A DNA stretch of 64,000 nucleotides, from NCBI GenBank assembly GCA_964423745.1, contig CAYRGG010000002.1:91116-155115 (forward strand). The letters run 5' to 3'. Made by a program: the position numbers and the translations under genes. The notes below the pieces were generated by a model. The model was not told the DNA's origin. It ran no database searches and worked only from the letters and a program-made list of their open reading frames with translations. Origin of the DNA: CAYRGG01 sp964423745. GTDB lineage: Bacteria > Pseudomonadota > Gammaproteobacteria > Competibacterales > Competibacteraceae. Numbering within the stretch: position 1 is the first letter of the stretch; every line of letters begins with the position of its first letter. Shown in pieces: positions 34,064-42,394 of this stretch.

Positions 34064-36289
34064 TTACTTTTCTGCAAAACTGATGATTTCCGTTGCCTGG
34101 GTATCGGTGGGTGCAGTAACGGATGTTAAACAGCGTTGTAGATAAAAACGGCTGGGTCCATCCTTGGGATACTGTTGTAGCAATGTTTCGAAATGTTCAA
34201 TGGCGACAGGCCGAGATCCTGCCTGGTAATGGGTGAGGGCTGTCTCAAACTGCGCGCACAGCTGCGTTTGGGTTGGTGTGGCTTCTGTTTTTGGGGCCGC
34301 GATTTCAAACACGTTCTGCGGCTGAGTTTTGCCTTTGAGTAAAAACTGGCCTACGGGGCGTACCAGCAGTTCATGGAGTTCATCCACCACCGGCTCTGTG
34401 GCCAATAGACGGCTACCTAAGTGTTTATTCAGTCCTTCGATACGCGAGGCGGTATTGACTATATCGCCCACAACGCCGTACATGAAATGCCCACTGCCTC
34501 CCATATGACCCATGGCTACCCAACCGGCATTAAGACCGATCCGTGTCGGAAAGCGCTGCGTTGGATGACGTTGGTTGAACGTCTCCACGGTGTCCAGCAT
34601 GTGCAAAGCTGCTAAGCAGGCTTGCAAACGACTTTCTCGATCGGGTTCTCGGGAAGGCCAAATGCACACCATACTGTCACCGATCATGTCCAGTATTACG
34701 CCTTGATGTCTGCGCACGCACTGGCCGATAACATGGAAGTAATCGTTTTTTAAGACGGCGAGCACTTCCGGAGCCACGTTTTCCGCCAGCGTGGTATAGC
34801 CCTCCACGTCGGAGACTAAACAGGTGCCATAGACCAGGGTCGGCGCGGCGGGATCTTCGCCACGCATGAGTTTTTGTGCAACCGCTTCGGGCACATAGTA
34901 CCGCACAGCCCGGTCAGCATAGGCTCGTTCTCGCCGCGCCATGAGATATTGCAGCAACAAACCCAGTAATAGCGCGACGGGTAATTGTACAACCAGGGGG
35001 ATAAACACAGGAAACCAATAATGAAACTCATTAAACGACCATTGGGCGAAGCCGTAATAGGCAAGTCCTAGGGTAAAAACAGTGGCCACAACCCAGCGTC
35101 CGGGGGTTAGTCCTGCCAACAGGCCAGCGCTCAGGCCAATGATAAACACAATGCCCCAAACCAACGGTTGATTTGGATAGCGCAGTTGGTGACCATGTAA
35201 TAAATTTGCAAAAGCCGTAGTGGCGATTTCCACGCCGCTAAGATTAATTCCACGCCAGGAGAATGGTGTGCGAAATTCATCCTGCTGATGGCTGCTCAAG
35301 GGTTCTGCATAGCCCACAAACACCACTTTACCCTGTAACTTGGGCAGCTTTGTGTTATTAAGTACAGCGTTATAAGAAAGGGTGACATTTTTTTTTGAAG
35401 GACCGTAATAATTGAGAAAATGATGATGGCGGTCGCTATAAATCCGCATCAGCGCCAGCAATGCCTTACGGACTCGTGGTGCTAGCTTTTCGCTGTTCAG
35501 ACGCGCCAGAAGACGTTTAATTAGAGCTGGATTATCTTTAAGGTGTCCATACAGATGTCCGGAAAGGGTGCTCAGAGTTTGAGCATTTTGATGACTTCGA
35601 AGGGCGAGTTTTAAGGCGTCATTGGCTTCCAACAGCATCTCAAGATCAACGTCCTCGGCGTTCCGTAAGGCATACAATAACAATGTCTTGACGGGTAGGG
35701 TAGGTGTATGGCCGACCCCATTGAAAAAGGACCAAAATTGATGTGTGCGATCATGGGCTTTCGACAGGGGAAACGGCGCCAGACCCTGGGCGACCGACGC
35801 TAAGGCGGGGAAAGGACTCACTAACGTGTCTTGCACCATGCCATCAAATCCACCACGGAGCGCTTGTGGTTCTAGGATCTCCCGGCTGGCACGGTCAAAC
35901 CAGCGCCGTTGCACCGTCTGAACCAGCACAATCCGTTTAGATTCAGTCACCGCTTTTATTAAATCAGCGTCTTCTACCGCATCCCGTTCTCTGTCAAATA
36001 GAACATCGAAGACGATCACGTCCACATCATGTTCTATGAGTTTGCGAATTAGTTTGGCATGAAGCGCTCTGGACCATTCCCGGGGTTTGACGGATTGCCC
36101 AAGGGTAGAAGCCTCCTGTCTATTGAAGCTAATGACTACCGCCTCGGGTGGGTTTGGCATTGGGCCTCTTACCAAAAACAACCAACGCAACCCTATATTC
36201 TGTTCTACATCAAAGTTGGTCACCGCAATAATGCAGCCTAGCAATCCAGTGGCAATGCCTAAAGCGGCGGCGCGTTTTACTCTACCCAT
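34064..36289 (-). CDS. CHASE2-domain class III adenylate/guanylate cyclase
   Basis: A 741-residue membrane sensor. An N-terminal membrane anchor (about 7-24) is followed by a periplasmic CHASE2 domain (about 30-365; VVISFNRQEASTLGQ and VIVFDVLFDRERDA are typical). Three membrane helices follow (about 375-455), then a class III cyclase catalytic domain (about 480-670). Catalytic signatures are CLVSDVEGYTTLAE (metal Asp) and GVILDMIGDSMVCIW (second Asp), with a later GLNAGWVAMGHMGGSGHFMYGVVGD region. A short C-terminal TPR-like tail follows. Cyclic AMP is the likely product. It lies 288 bp upstream of the FecR-TPR-barrel gene on the same strand. Confidence 0.92.
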   Translation of the reverse strand: MGRVKRAAALGIATGLLGCIIAVTNFDVEQNIGLRWLFLVRGPMPNPPEAVVISFNRQEASTLGQSVKPREWSRALHAKLIRKLIEHDVDVIVFDVLFDRERDAVEDADLIKAVTESKRIVLVQTVQRRWFDRASREILEPQALRGGFDGMVQDTLVSPFPALASVAQGLAPFPLSKAHDRTHQFWSFFNGVGHTPTLPVKTLLLYALRNAEDVDLEMLLEANDALKLALRSHQNAQTLSTLSGHLYGHLKDNPALIKRLLARLNSEKLAPRVRKALLALMRIYSDRHHHFLNYYGPSKKNVTLSYNAVLNNTKLPKLQGKVVFVGYAEPLSSHQQDEFRTPFSWRGINLSGVEIATTAFANLLHGHQLRYPNQPLVWGIVFIIGLSAGLLAGLTPGRWVVATVFTLGLAYYGFAQWSFNEFHYWFPVFIPLVVQLPVALLLGLLLQYLMARRERAYADRAVRYYVPEAVAQKLMRGEDPAAPTLVYGTCLVSDVEGYTTLAENVAPEVLAVLKNDYFHVIGQCVRRHQGVILDMIGDSMVCIWPSREPDRESRLQACLAALHMLDTVETFNQRHPTQRFPTRIGLNAGWVAMGHMGGSGHFMYGVVGDIVNTASRIEGLNKHLGSRLLATEPVVDELHELLVRPVGQFLLKGKTQPQNVFEIAAPKTEATPTQTQLCAQFETALTHYQAGSRPVAIEHFETLLQQYPKDGPSRFYLQRCLTSVTAPTDTQATEIISFAEK

Positions 36290-36336
36290 GTTAAAACAGT
36301 GGTCAGTGAAGGATAAAAATCTGATATCTTAGTAGT

Positions 36337-36355
36337 TTAACTAAATTTTAGTTAA
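36337..36355. promoter_or_regulatory. Perfect 19-bp palindrome between divergent cyclase and DUF99 genes
   Basis: TTAACTAAATTTTAGTTAA has 9-bp arms around one central base. It is 48 bases from the cyclase start and 73 from the DUF99 start. It has the look of an operator of a small dimeric repressor; the regulator is unknown. Confidence 0.5.
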
Positions 36356-36427
36356 TTAATGACTGAATTCATTTTTAGAAAGCTCTGAATCAGCACCTTT
36401 GACCCAGGGCCTGTTGATGAGTTAACG

Positions 36428-36994
36428 ATGAAAAGTCGCTTTTCCCATGTAGTAGGTTTTGACGATGCGCCTTTTGCCCGGTCCCACCGCGGTGATGTCT
36501 TGCTGGTGGGTACGGTGTTTGCCGGAACCCGGTTGGAGGGTGTGTTGAGTGGTAAAGTGCGCCGGGATGGACGCAACGCGACTGCGACCATTGCGGAACT
36601 CGTCTCCCGTTGCCGTTTTCAGGCACACCTCCAAGCTGTTTTGTTACAGGGTATTGCCTTCGCAGGATTCAATGTGGTGGATTTGGCCCGCCTCCATGAG
36701 AGTTTAAAACTTCCCGTCGTAGTGATAAGCCGCAAGCAGCCAGATTTCTCGGCGATTAAGTCCGCCTTGTTAAACAAAGTGCCCGGTGGGGCACGTAAAT
36801 GGCGCTTGATTCAGCAGGCGGGTCCTATGGAACCTCTCGCAGAGGTTTATGTGCAACGTGTGGGTATTAATAAGACGAATACGCAAGGGCTCATCCGACG
36901 TTTGGCGTTAAACAGTGTTTTGCCGGAGCCGCTACGCACTGCTCATCTTATTGCAGGGGGAATTATTACCGGTGAGAGCCGTCATCGTGCTTAA
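36428..36994 (+). CDS. DUF99 family protein (endonuclease-like)
   Basis: A 188-residue DUF99 protein. HVVGFDDAPFARSHRGDVLLVGTVFAGTRLEGVLSG at the start is the family signature, with the paired acidic residues expected of an RNase H/endonuclease V-like fold. LQAVLLQGIAFAGFNVVDLARLHE and LPVVVISRKQPD follow in the usual order. Archaeal DUF99 members have been linked to cleavage of deoxyuridine-containing DNA; a repair role here would be inference. It is divergent from the cyclase gene and convergent with msrA, whose stop is 10 bp away. Confidence 0.88.
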   Translation: MKSRFSHVVGFDDAPFARSHRGDVLLVGTVFAGTRLEGVLSGKVRRDGRNATATIAELVSRCRFQAHLQAVLLQGIAFAGFNVVDLARLHESLKLPVVVISRKQPDFSAIKSALLNKVPGGARKWRLIQQAGPMEPLAEVYVQRVGINKTNTQGLIRRLALNSVLPEPLRTAHLIAGGIITGESRHRA

Positions 36995-37004
36995 TTGGCA
37001 GGAC

Positions 37005-37637
37005 TTACCCCCAAAGTTCTTCGAGACGTTGATCGCGGCCACACTGATAGCGGTAGAACTTATAGCGAAGCGGATTTTTTTGATAATAATCCTGATGGTA
37101 ATCTTCCGCAGGGTAAAATTCCCGAGCCGGTGCGATTTCCGTCACGATGGGTTTATCGAAACGATCGGACATCGTTAACGCTTGTTTTGATTGCTCGGCC
37201 AAGCGTTTTTGGTCTTCGTTGTGGAAAAAGATCCCGGTTCGGTATTGGCTGCCTACGTCGCAAAATTGTCTATCCGCGGTTAAAGGATCCACGTTACGCC
37301 AGAAGACGTCTAGTAGTTCCGCGTAGCTAATCTTCTCCGGATCGTAGAGAACTTCAACGGCTTCGGTGTGCCCTGTACCCCCTGCAGAGACTTGCTTATA
37401 GGTGGGATTTTGCTGATCGCCGCCCGTGTAACCAGAGGTGGTTGAAATAACCCCCTCTAGTTTGTCAAAAGGGGGTTCCATGCACCAAAAACAACCTCCC
37501 GCAAAAGTGGCCTTAGCGAGCTCTGCAGTGTCTTGCGGGGCTATTGGCTGGTCGCCTTCCTCTGCCAAACCCCAAAGGTTTAAGGCCGCAGCGCTGATTA
37601 CGAGTAAAACAACAAAAAAGGGTTTAACGAGTTTCAT
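37005..37637 (-). CDS. msrA: Peptide methionine-S-sulfoxide reductase MsrA, exported
   Basis: A 210-residue MsrA with the catalytic GGCFWCMEPPFDKLEGV near residue 46 and the downstream GYTGGDQQNPTYKQVSAGGTGHTEAVEV. The N-terminus (FFVVLLVISAAALNLWG, about residues 7-23) is a signal peptide or anchor, so the enzyme repairs methionine sulfoxide outside the cytoplasm. It lies 4 bp downstream of msrB in one operon; both carry export signals. Electron source not encoded nearby. Confidence 0.95.
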   Translation of the reverse strand: MKLVKPFFVVLLVISAAALNLWGLAEEGDQPIAPQDTAELAKATFAGGCFWCMEPPFDKLEGVISTTSGYTGGDQQNPTYKQVSAGGTGHTEAVEVLYDPEKISYAELLDVFWRNVDPLTADRQFCDVGSQYRTGIFFHNEDQKRLAEQSKQALTMSDRFDKPIVTEIAPAREFYPAEDYHQDYYQKNPLRYKFYRYQCGRDQRLEELWG

Positions 37638-37641
37638 TGGC

Positions 37642-38205
37642 TCAAGCAGTTTGTTCGGCGGGAATAAAGGTCAACGCTACCCCATTATTACACCAGCGCT
37701 CTCCGGTGGGCGCTGGACCATCCTTAAACACATGGCCTTGATGACCGCCACAGCGGACGCAGTGGTACTCGGTGCGCGGCAAAATCATCTTAAAGTCCCG
37801 TTTAGTGTCTAAATGTTCTGGGATACTGGTAAAGAAGCTTGGCCAACCGGTACCGCTATCGAATTTCATCTCAGAGGTAAATAAGGGCAGATTACAAGCT
37901 GCACAGGCGAATACACCTGGGCGTTTTTCATCGTTTAACGGACTTGTAAAGGGGCGTTCGGTATCCTCTTCAAAAAGCACGTCGTAGGCCCTAGAACCCA
38001 GTTGTTTGCGCCATTCGTCTTGGCTTTTTGCAATGGGATCTGTAGGGGAAGGTACTTGGGCGTTAGGTGGTAAAAGCGAACGCCATTCGCCACGAATAGT
38101 TTCCAAGGATTTATCTTGCTTCATAGCTAACACATAACCTTGATAGGGAATAAACGGTACGGCTGCAAGGCTACCAAGAGCCAGCACAAAAGTACGCCGC
38201 TGCAT
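37642..38205 (-). CDS. msrB: Peptide methionine-R-sulfoxide reductase MsrB, exported
   Basis: A 187-residue MsrB. The zinc CxxC pairs are CAACNLPLF and CVRCGGHQGHVF, and the catalytic Cys is in GERWCNNGVALTFIP. The N-terminal RRTFVLALGSLAAVPFIPYQG looks like a Tat or Sec signal. Together with msrA it forms a two-gene unit for reducing both sulfoxide diastereomers in envelope proteins. First gene of the pair. Confidence 0.95.
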   Translation of the reverse strand: MQRRTFVLALGSLAAVPFIPYQGYVLAMKQDKSLETIRGEWRSLLPPNAQVPSPTDPIAKSQDEWRKQLGSRAYDVLFEEDTERPFTSPLNDEKRPGVFACAACNLPLFTSEMKFDSGTGWPSFFTSIPEHLDTKRDFKMILPRTEYHCVRCGGHQGHVFKDGPAPTGERWCNNGVALTFIPAEQTA

Positions 38206-38376
38206 AACATGAATCCTCGCAATTAATGACCATAGTTAAACTTTGTTTATCTATAGACGTTAAGAACCGCAAAAAAGATTCATTCAATCAGAAATACATC
38301 AATTTTTAGATATGAGGTGCAGACAAAAGCTTTGTAAGCGTTCCCCATCCATAGGGATAAATAAACGACAAATCAA

Positions 38377-39993
38377 CTATTTTTTACCAAAAAACATCCT
38401 TAGGGAAAGCAGGGCGAACAACCACAAACCATGCAATCTGGTTTTAAAATCTCGTCCGTAGAAAAGCTGGGTAGTGCCGCGCAGTCCTCGGTAGACAGCT
38501 TCGCTATAGGGTTGCCACCAGACATTACGCTTAGAAAAAAATAGCATTTCCGTCATGACCATTTGAGGTTCTGTCATTTCTTCAAAACCCCATTGACCAT
38601 GGGTGCGGCCAACGCCGGATTCTTTTAGACCACCCCAGGGGGTTTCCGCGACGCCGTGGCTCAAGAGATGATCGTTGATGGTGATAACGCCTGCTTGGAT
38701 CCGCCGACCCATTTCCACGGCACGCCGGTTACTGTTGGACCATACTGAACCCGTAAGCCCTAAGTGAGAGTCGTTGGCCAAGGTGAGGGCATCTTCCATA
38801 TCGTCCACCTGCATAACGGCCAGTACTGGGCCGAAGGTTTCTTCCCGCATGATTTCCATGTCGTGGGTGACATCCGTCAACACCGTGGCAGGAAAAAAAT
38901 TGGCCTCGGTATGAGCGGGATCGATGGTCGTTTGAGCGTAGAGGGTGGCGCCCTTTGCGAGGGCATCGTCCACCTGCTGACGGACGACTTCCAGTTGCTT
39001 TGTGGTACACATAGCGCCGATATCCACGTTGTAATCCTTATCAGGTCCTTGCCGTAAGGCATCGACCTTTTCCTTAAGTCGCGTCAGGAACGATTCATAA
39101 ACATTTCGATGCACATAAATCCGCTCCACGCCACCACAGGATTGCCCGCTGTTTTGTAGCCCAGCCCAGATAGCACCGTTGACAGCCCGTTCTAAATTAG
39201 CATCTTCACAGACCAACATGGCGTCATTACCCCCCAACTCTAATGACACCGGCGTAAGGGTTTCCGCCGCTTTCGCCATGAGCAATTTACCCACCGCCAC
39301 GGAACCTGTAAAAAACAATTTGTCTACGTGGTTATTGGGTTCCAGCATGATTTGACTGACCATGCTGCCGCTGATATTGAGATAAATAAAAACATCTTCA
39401 GGCAAACCGGCGGCTTTAAAAAGTTCTTCGATTTTGCGACCCACCATTTGGGTTTCCGCAGCTGCTTTAAAGACCACCGTATTACCGGCTAACAGAGCCG
39501 GTACGATCTCATGCATGGGAATGCCCATGGGATAGTTCCACGGGGCGATGATGCCCACCACACCGAACGGCAGCCGGTAAACAGTGCTACCTTTGTTAAG
39601 AAACAGGAGAGCGCCGCCACCGAGCCGCTTTGGTTTAAGAAACTTCCGCGCATTGCGAGCGTAATAATTGGTTGCCATAATGGTGGGTAGGACTTCCGTG
39701 GCTAAAGCCTCGACGCGGGTTTTACCCACATCGTTGGAGACAACCTCGCTCACTTCGTCCATGTGCTCCACTAGATAATCCGCTAATTGCTGCATGTAGG
39801 CAACGCGTTCCTTGAGTGGCAACGCTGCCCAGGCCGGTTGCGCACGGCGCGCCCGTTTGATGGCTTCGCGACCTTCGTCCTGGGTATGGATAGGTGACTG
39901 ACCAATCTTCTCACCCGTGGCTGGGTTATAAGCTGTGATATTGTTGGCAGCAGGGGTTTGGTTGATTTCACTAACCGGTTGTGGCGTACTCAT
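38377..39993 (-). CDS. Aldehyde dehydrogenase (succinate-semialdehyde/benzaldehyde DH-like) with hydrophobic C-terminal tail
   Basis: A 538-residue NAD(P)-dependent ALDH. The cofactor region GVVGIIAPWNYPMGIPMHEI, the general-base Glu in LELGGNDAML, and the catalytic Cys in GLQNSGQSCGGVERIYVH are all present. The protein is longer than the usual 450-500 residues, because it ends with a hydrophobic/amphipathic segment, GLWLFALLSLRMFFGKK, like the membrane tails of fatty aldehyde dehydrogenases. It therefore may oxidise lipophilic aldehydes at the membrane, which is inference. Monocistronic, upstream of msrB but separated by 171 bp. Confidence 0.88.
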   Translation of the reverse strand: MSTPQPVSEINQTPAANNITAYNPATGEKIGQSPIHTQDEGREAIKRARRAQPAWAALPLKERVAYMQQLADYLVEHMDEVSEVVSNDVGKTRVEALATEVLPTIMATNYYARNARKFLKPKRLGGGALLFLNKGSTVYRLPFGVVGIIAPWNYPMGIPMHEIVPALLAGNTVVFKAAAETQMVGRKIEELFKAAGLPEDVFIYLNISGSMVSQIMLEPNNHVDKLFFTGSVAVGKLLMAKAAETLTPVSLELGGNDAMLVCEDANLERAVNGAIWAGLQNSGQSCGGVERIYVHRNVYESFLTRLKEKVDALRQGPDKDYNVDIGAMCTTKQLEVVRQQVDDALAKGATLYAQTTIDPAHTEANFFPATVLTDVTHDMEIMREETFGPVLAVMQVDDMEDALTLANDSHLGLTGSVWSNSNRRAVEMGRRIQAGVITINDHLLSHGVAETPWGGLKESGVGRTHGQWGFEEMTEPQMVMTEMLFFSKRNVWWQPYSEAVYRGLRGTTQLFYGRDFKTRLHGLWLFALLSLRMFFGKK

Positions 39994-40096
39994 CGATTAC
40001 GTACCTTAACTCATATATAAAACTTTTATTGGACAGTACCGATATATCATTGACTGTTGTTATTCGGTACACAAGGATAAGTCTATTTTACCTGCA

Positions 40097-40399
40097 ATGA
40101 AAAAAGCTGCTTGTATTAATTGGTTTTTAAAGGCGATTACACTCACACACTTACACTACGCTTTTGGGATAGTGTTGTGTTTGCTGATTCCCCTGGAGGC
40201 GCTGGCTCGCATCAAGCTGATTACCCTGCCGGTGTGAGAACGGGTCATCATCCAGCTGGATCATCCACAATTAACTTTAGTCGAAGAAGAACGTATGGTG
40301 CCGGTGGTCAAGGGCGAGGCGGTGGGTACCACGGGGGGTTATCTACGTGACAGACTCTATGGTCTTTGGGTGGGCTCAACCTCCCGGGTTCCCGTGTAG
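40097..40399 (+). pseudogene. Exported-protein gene broken by an in-frame TGA
   Basis: The frame from the ATG at 40097 starts MKKAACINWFLKAITLTHLH and YAFGIVLCLLIPLEALARIK, a signal-peptide-like N-terminus. It continues LITLPV, then TGA at 40235-40237, then ERVIIQLDHPQLTLVEEERM and VPVVKG in the same frame, ending at a TAG at 40397-40399. A TGA in place of CGA would give the sequence LPVRERVIIQLDHP, which reads like the start of an exported beta-rich protein. The rest of the gene is missing. I cannot name the family safely. Confidence 0.55.
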
Positions 40400-40431
40400 T
40401 GGTAGCTAATCACTAAAGGAGTTAACATACA

Positions 40432-40458
40432 AGGGTGGGCACCTTGTTGCCCACGCGG
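40432..40458 (-). repeat. Short GTGGGCAAC-type repeat, copy 1
   Basis: Read on the minus strand it is CGCGTGGGCAACAAGGTGCC followed by CACCCT, differing by one base from 47697-47722. It is a small imperfect palindrome (GTGGGCA and TGCCCAC). The roughly 500-bp gap 39994-40501 holds only this repeat and the broken gene before it. Confidence 0.75.
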
Positions 40459-40501
40459 AAGACGACGGCCATGCCGCAGATTTGCTTTTCAAAGTGTCTT
40501 T

Positions 40502-41305
40502 TCAGGATGGCAACGTTTTCAGTCGATGTAGTTCTCTTGCAGTAAAACCAGCTTCCAACCTTGCCGGTTCATTGAAGGGCCCCCGTAATTGCCCTTGAAA
40601 ATACTGTTTGAGTAAATCCACAAAGGTCTCCTCCACAGGCAAATTGGCCTCTTCGCAGCAATAGCGAAACCAGCGCGAGCCAATGGCCACATGCCTAATT
40701 TCCTCCCGGAGAATGGTTTCCAGAATGGTCACGGTCTGCTCATCACCCGTGCTGCGTAACCGTACAATCATCCCTGGAGTTACATCTAAGCCGCGGGCTT
40801 CCATCACCCGCGGCACTAACGCCATACGCGCTAACGGACTATGGGCTGTTGTGACCGCCATCTGCCAAAGACCGTCATGTGCATCGAAGTCCCCATAACC
40901 ATAGCCAAGTTCGCCTAGCCGCTGCTCCAACATGGCAAAATGGCGAGCTTCCTCAGCAGCGACCGAAAGCCAGTCTGCATAGTAGTCAATTGGCATACCG
41001 CGAAACCGATAAGCGGCGTCGAGAGCTAAATTGATGGCATTGAATTCGATATGGGCGACAGCATGAATCAGCGCCGCCCGTCCGGCGGGGGTATGCAGGC
41101 GGCGCTGCGGCAAAGACTTGGGCGGTACCAACCGAGGCCGCACTGGACGACCAGGTAAACCGATAGGACGAGGGTGTTCTGTATCCGTCGGCTCAAAACC
41201 GTCAGTTTGCCAGTCGCTGTATAGTTGTCGAGTTAAGGTGACTTTTTCTTGAGGATCTTGGCTGTTTAGGCAGTGTTCGATAGGTTCGAATAGATCGGTT
41301 TGCAA
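40502..41305 (-). CDS. DUF455 ferritin-like protein
   Basis: A 267-residue DUF455 protein with a ferritin-like helical core. Possible di-iron ligands lie in AAL IHAVAHIEFNAINLALDAAYR (Glu/His), WLSVAAEEARHFAMLEQRL (ExxH) and a later ILREEIRHVAIGSRWF (ExxH). The order matches di-iron oxygenase or ferritin-like enzymes; the reaction is unknown. Single gene, minus strand, with a 140-bp gap to the DUF952 gene. Confidence 0.85.
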   Translation of the reverse strand: MQTDLFEPIEHCLNSQDPQEKVTLTRQLYSDWQTDGFEPTDTEHPRPIGLPGRPVRPRLVPPKSLPQRRLHTPAGRAALIHAVAHIEFNAINLALDAAYRFRGMPIDYYADWLSVAAEEARHFAMLEQRLGELGYGYGDFDAHDGLWQMAVTTAHSPLARMALVPRVMEARGLDVTPGMIVRLRSTGDEQTVTILETILREEIRHVAIGSRWFRYCCEEANLPVEETFVDLLKQYFQGQLRGPFNEPARLEAGFTARELHRLKTLPS

Positions 41306-41449
41306 ACGTTTTTACTCCACTTTTTCCGTTGTATCGATGTCACTCATAGTGTGTGCCTGCATTTCTAGAGGGTACGTGTATTAGATCAGTTTAATTTGCC
41401 TTTTATAAGTTGGTATGCTTGTAGCGTCTTTTTAAAAACCAGTAATTCT

Positions 41450-41791
41450 ATGAGTGAACATATCTTTCACCTAACTTCCCAAGATGAATGGTGGCAAGCG
41501 ATACGAAAGGGCAAGTATAAACCTGCGGATTTTGATCACGAAGGCTTTATCCATTGTTCATATAAGCAGCAATTACAGTCTGTAGCCAATCGACTATTTC
41601 GTGGTCAAGCTGATCTGCTTGTTTTGGTTATCGATCCGTCAAAGCTTGAATGCCAAGTGATTGATGAAAATCTTGAAGACGGAGTAGAACGTTTTCCCCA
41701 CATCTATGGCGTTCTCCCTGTAAACGCTATTGTCGATACTATGGCGTTTCCATGTAACGCAGATGGCTATTTTAGCTCCCTGTGGAAATAG
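41450..41791 (+). CDS. DUF952 family protein
   Basis: A 113-residue protein starting at the ATG at 41450, MSEHIFHLTSQDEWWQAIRK, which fits the DUF952 family (start IYHLTxxxEW, then DHEGFIHCSYKQQLQSVANRLF and RFPHIYGVLPVNAIV). A longer upstream frame exists but adds unconserved residues. The conserved His and Ser residues suggest an ADP-ribosyltransferase-like fold; function is unknown. Confidence 0.85.
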   Translation: MSEHIFHLTSQDEWWQAIRKGKYKPADFDHEGFIHCSYKQQLQSVANRLFRGQADLLVLVIDPSKLECQVIDENLEDGVERFPHIYGVLPVNAIVDTMAFPCNADGYFSSLWK

Positions 41792-41849
41792 CGAATATGC
41801 GTTTTTCTTTGAAGCATATTCATGAGTGAGTGAGGCTATTTGGCTTCTA

Positions 41850-42284
41850 TCAGGTAGGCGTTAAAAATTCCAATAACACATCGAAAGCCAAATTGTGATC
41901 CCCAGTATAGTTTTCGTTTTCGGTATACGCATCAAACATGTCTTGCAACCTTTTCTGTTTAACCAAATCTATCTTGTCTTGATAGTGATTAAAATTGACC
42001 AATCCCATGTTCCATTCTGGAAAACTTCGCTTGCTGACCACCCTTTTAACCAAACATTTAACCGCTGAATGACGCTTATCTTGCTGAATAATGCGGTATA
42101 ACTTTTCAATGGCGTCTTCTTCACCTTCGAGCAGTTGCATAAAAAAACCGGGCGAGTACAACAATAAACCAGTGATAGCTACTTTAGCATTGTTTTCTCG
42201 ACTGCGCTGAGCCAGCTTCTCTAAATTTTTTTCCCGAAATAGGTGATTCGTTTTGCTGACGTAGACCAGTTGAATGAGTTTCAT
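41850..42284 (-). CDS. BLUF-domain blue-light photoreceptor
   Basis: A 144-residue, almost pure BLUF domain that binds FAD and signals by proton-coupled electron transfer. The key residues are in place: Y8 (LVYVSKT), N32 (ENNAKVAITGLLLY) and Q50 (GFFMQLLEGEE), with a Trp in FPEWNMGLVNF. There is no fused effector domain, so the output must be by protein contact, as in short YcgF/PixD-type BLUF proteins. No partner gene is adjacent. Confidence 0.93.
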   Translation of the reverse strand: MKLIQLVYVSKTNHLFREKNLEKLAQRSRENNAKVAITGLLLYSPGFFMQLLEGEEDAIEKLYRIIQQDKRHSAVKCLVKRVVSKRSFPEWNMGLVNFNHYQDKIDLVKQKRLQDMFDAYTENENYTGDHNLAFDVLLEFLTPT

Positions 42285-42394
42285 GCTAGTGCTGTGTCCT
42301 CCCCTGGCATTGTTGTTTATAGGGAATGCTGGGGAGGTGATAAAAGGCCAAAGTTAGTTAGTTAAGCAGGCCGGGATAAGTTCGTATCGGCTGT

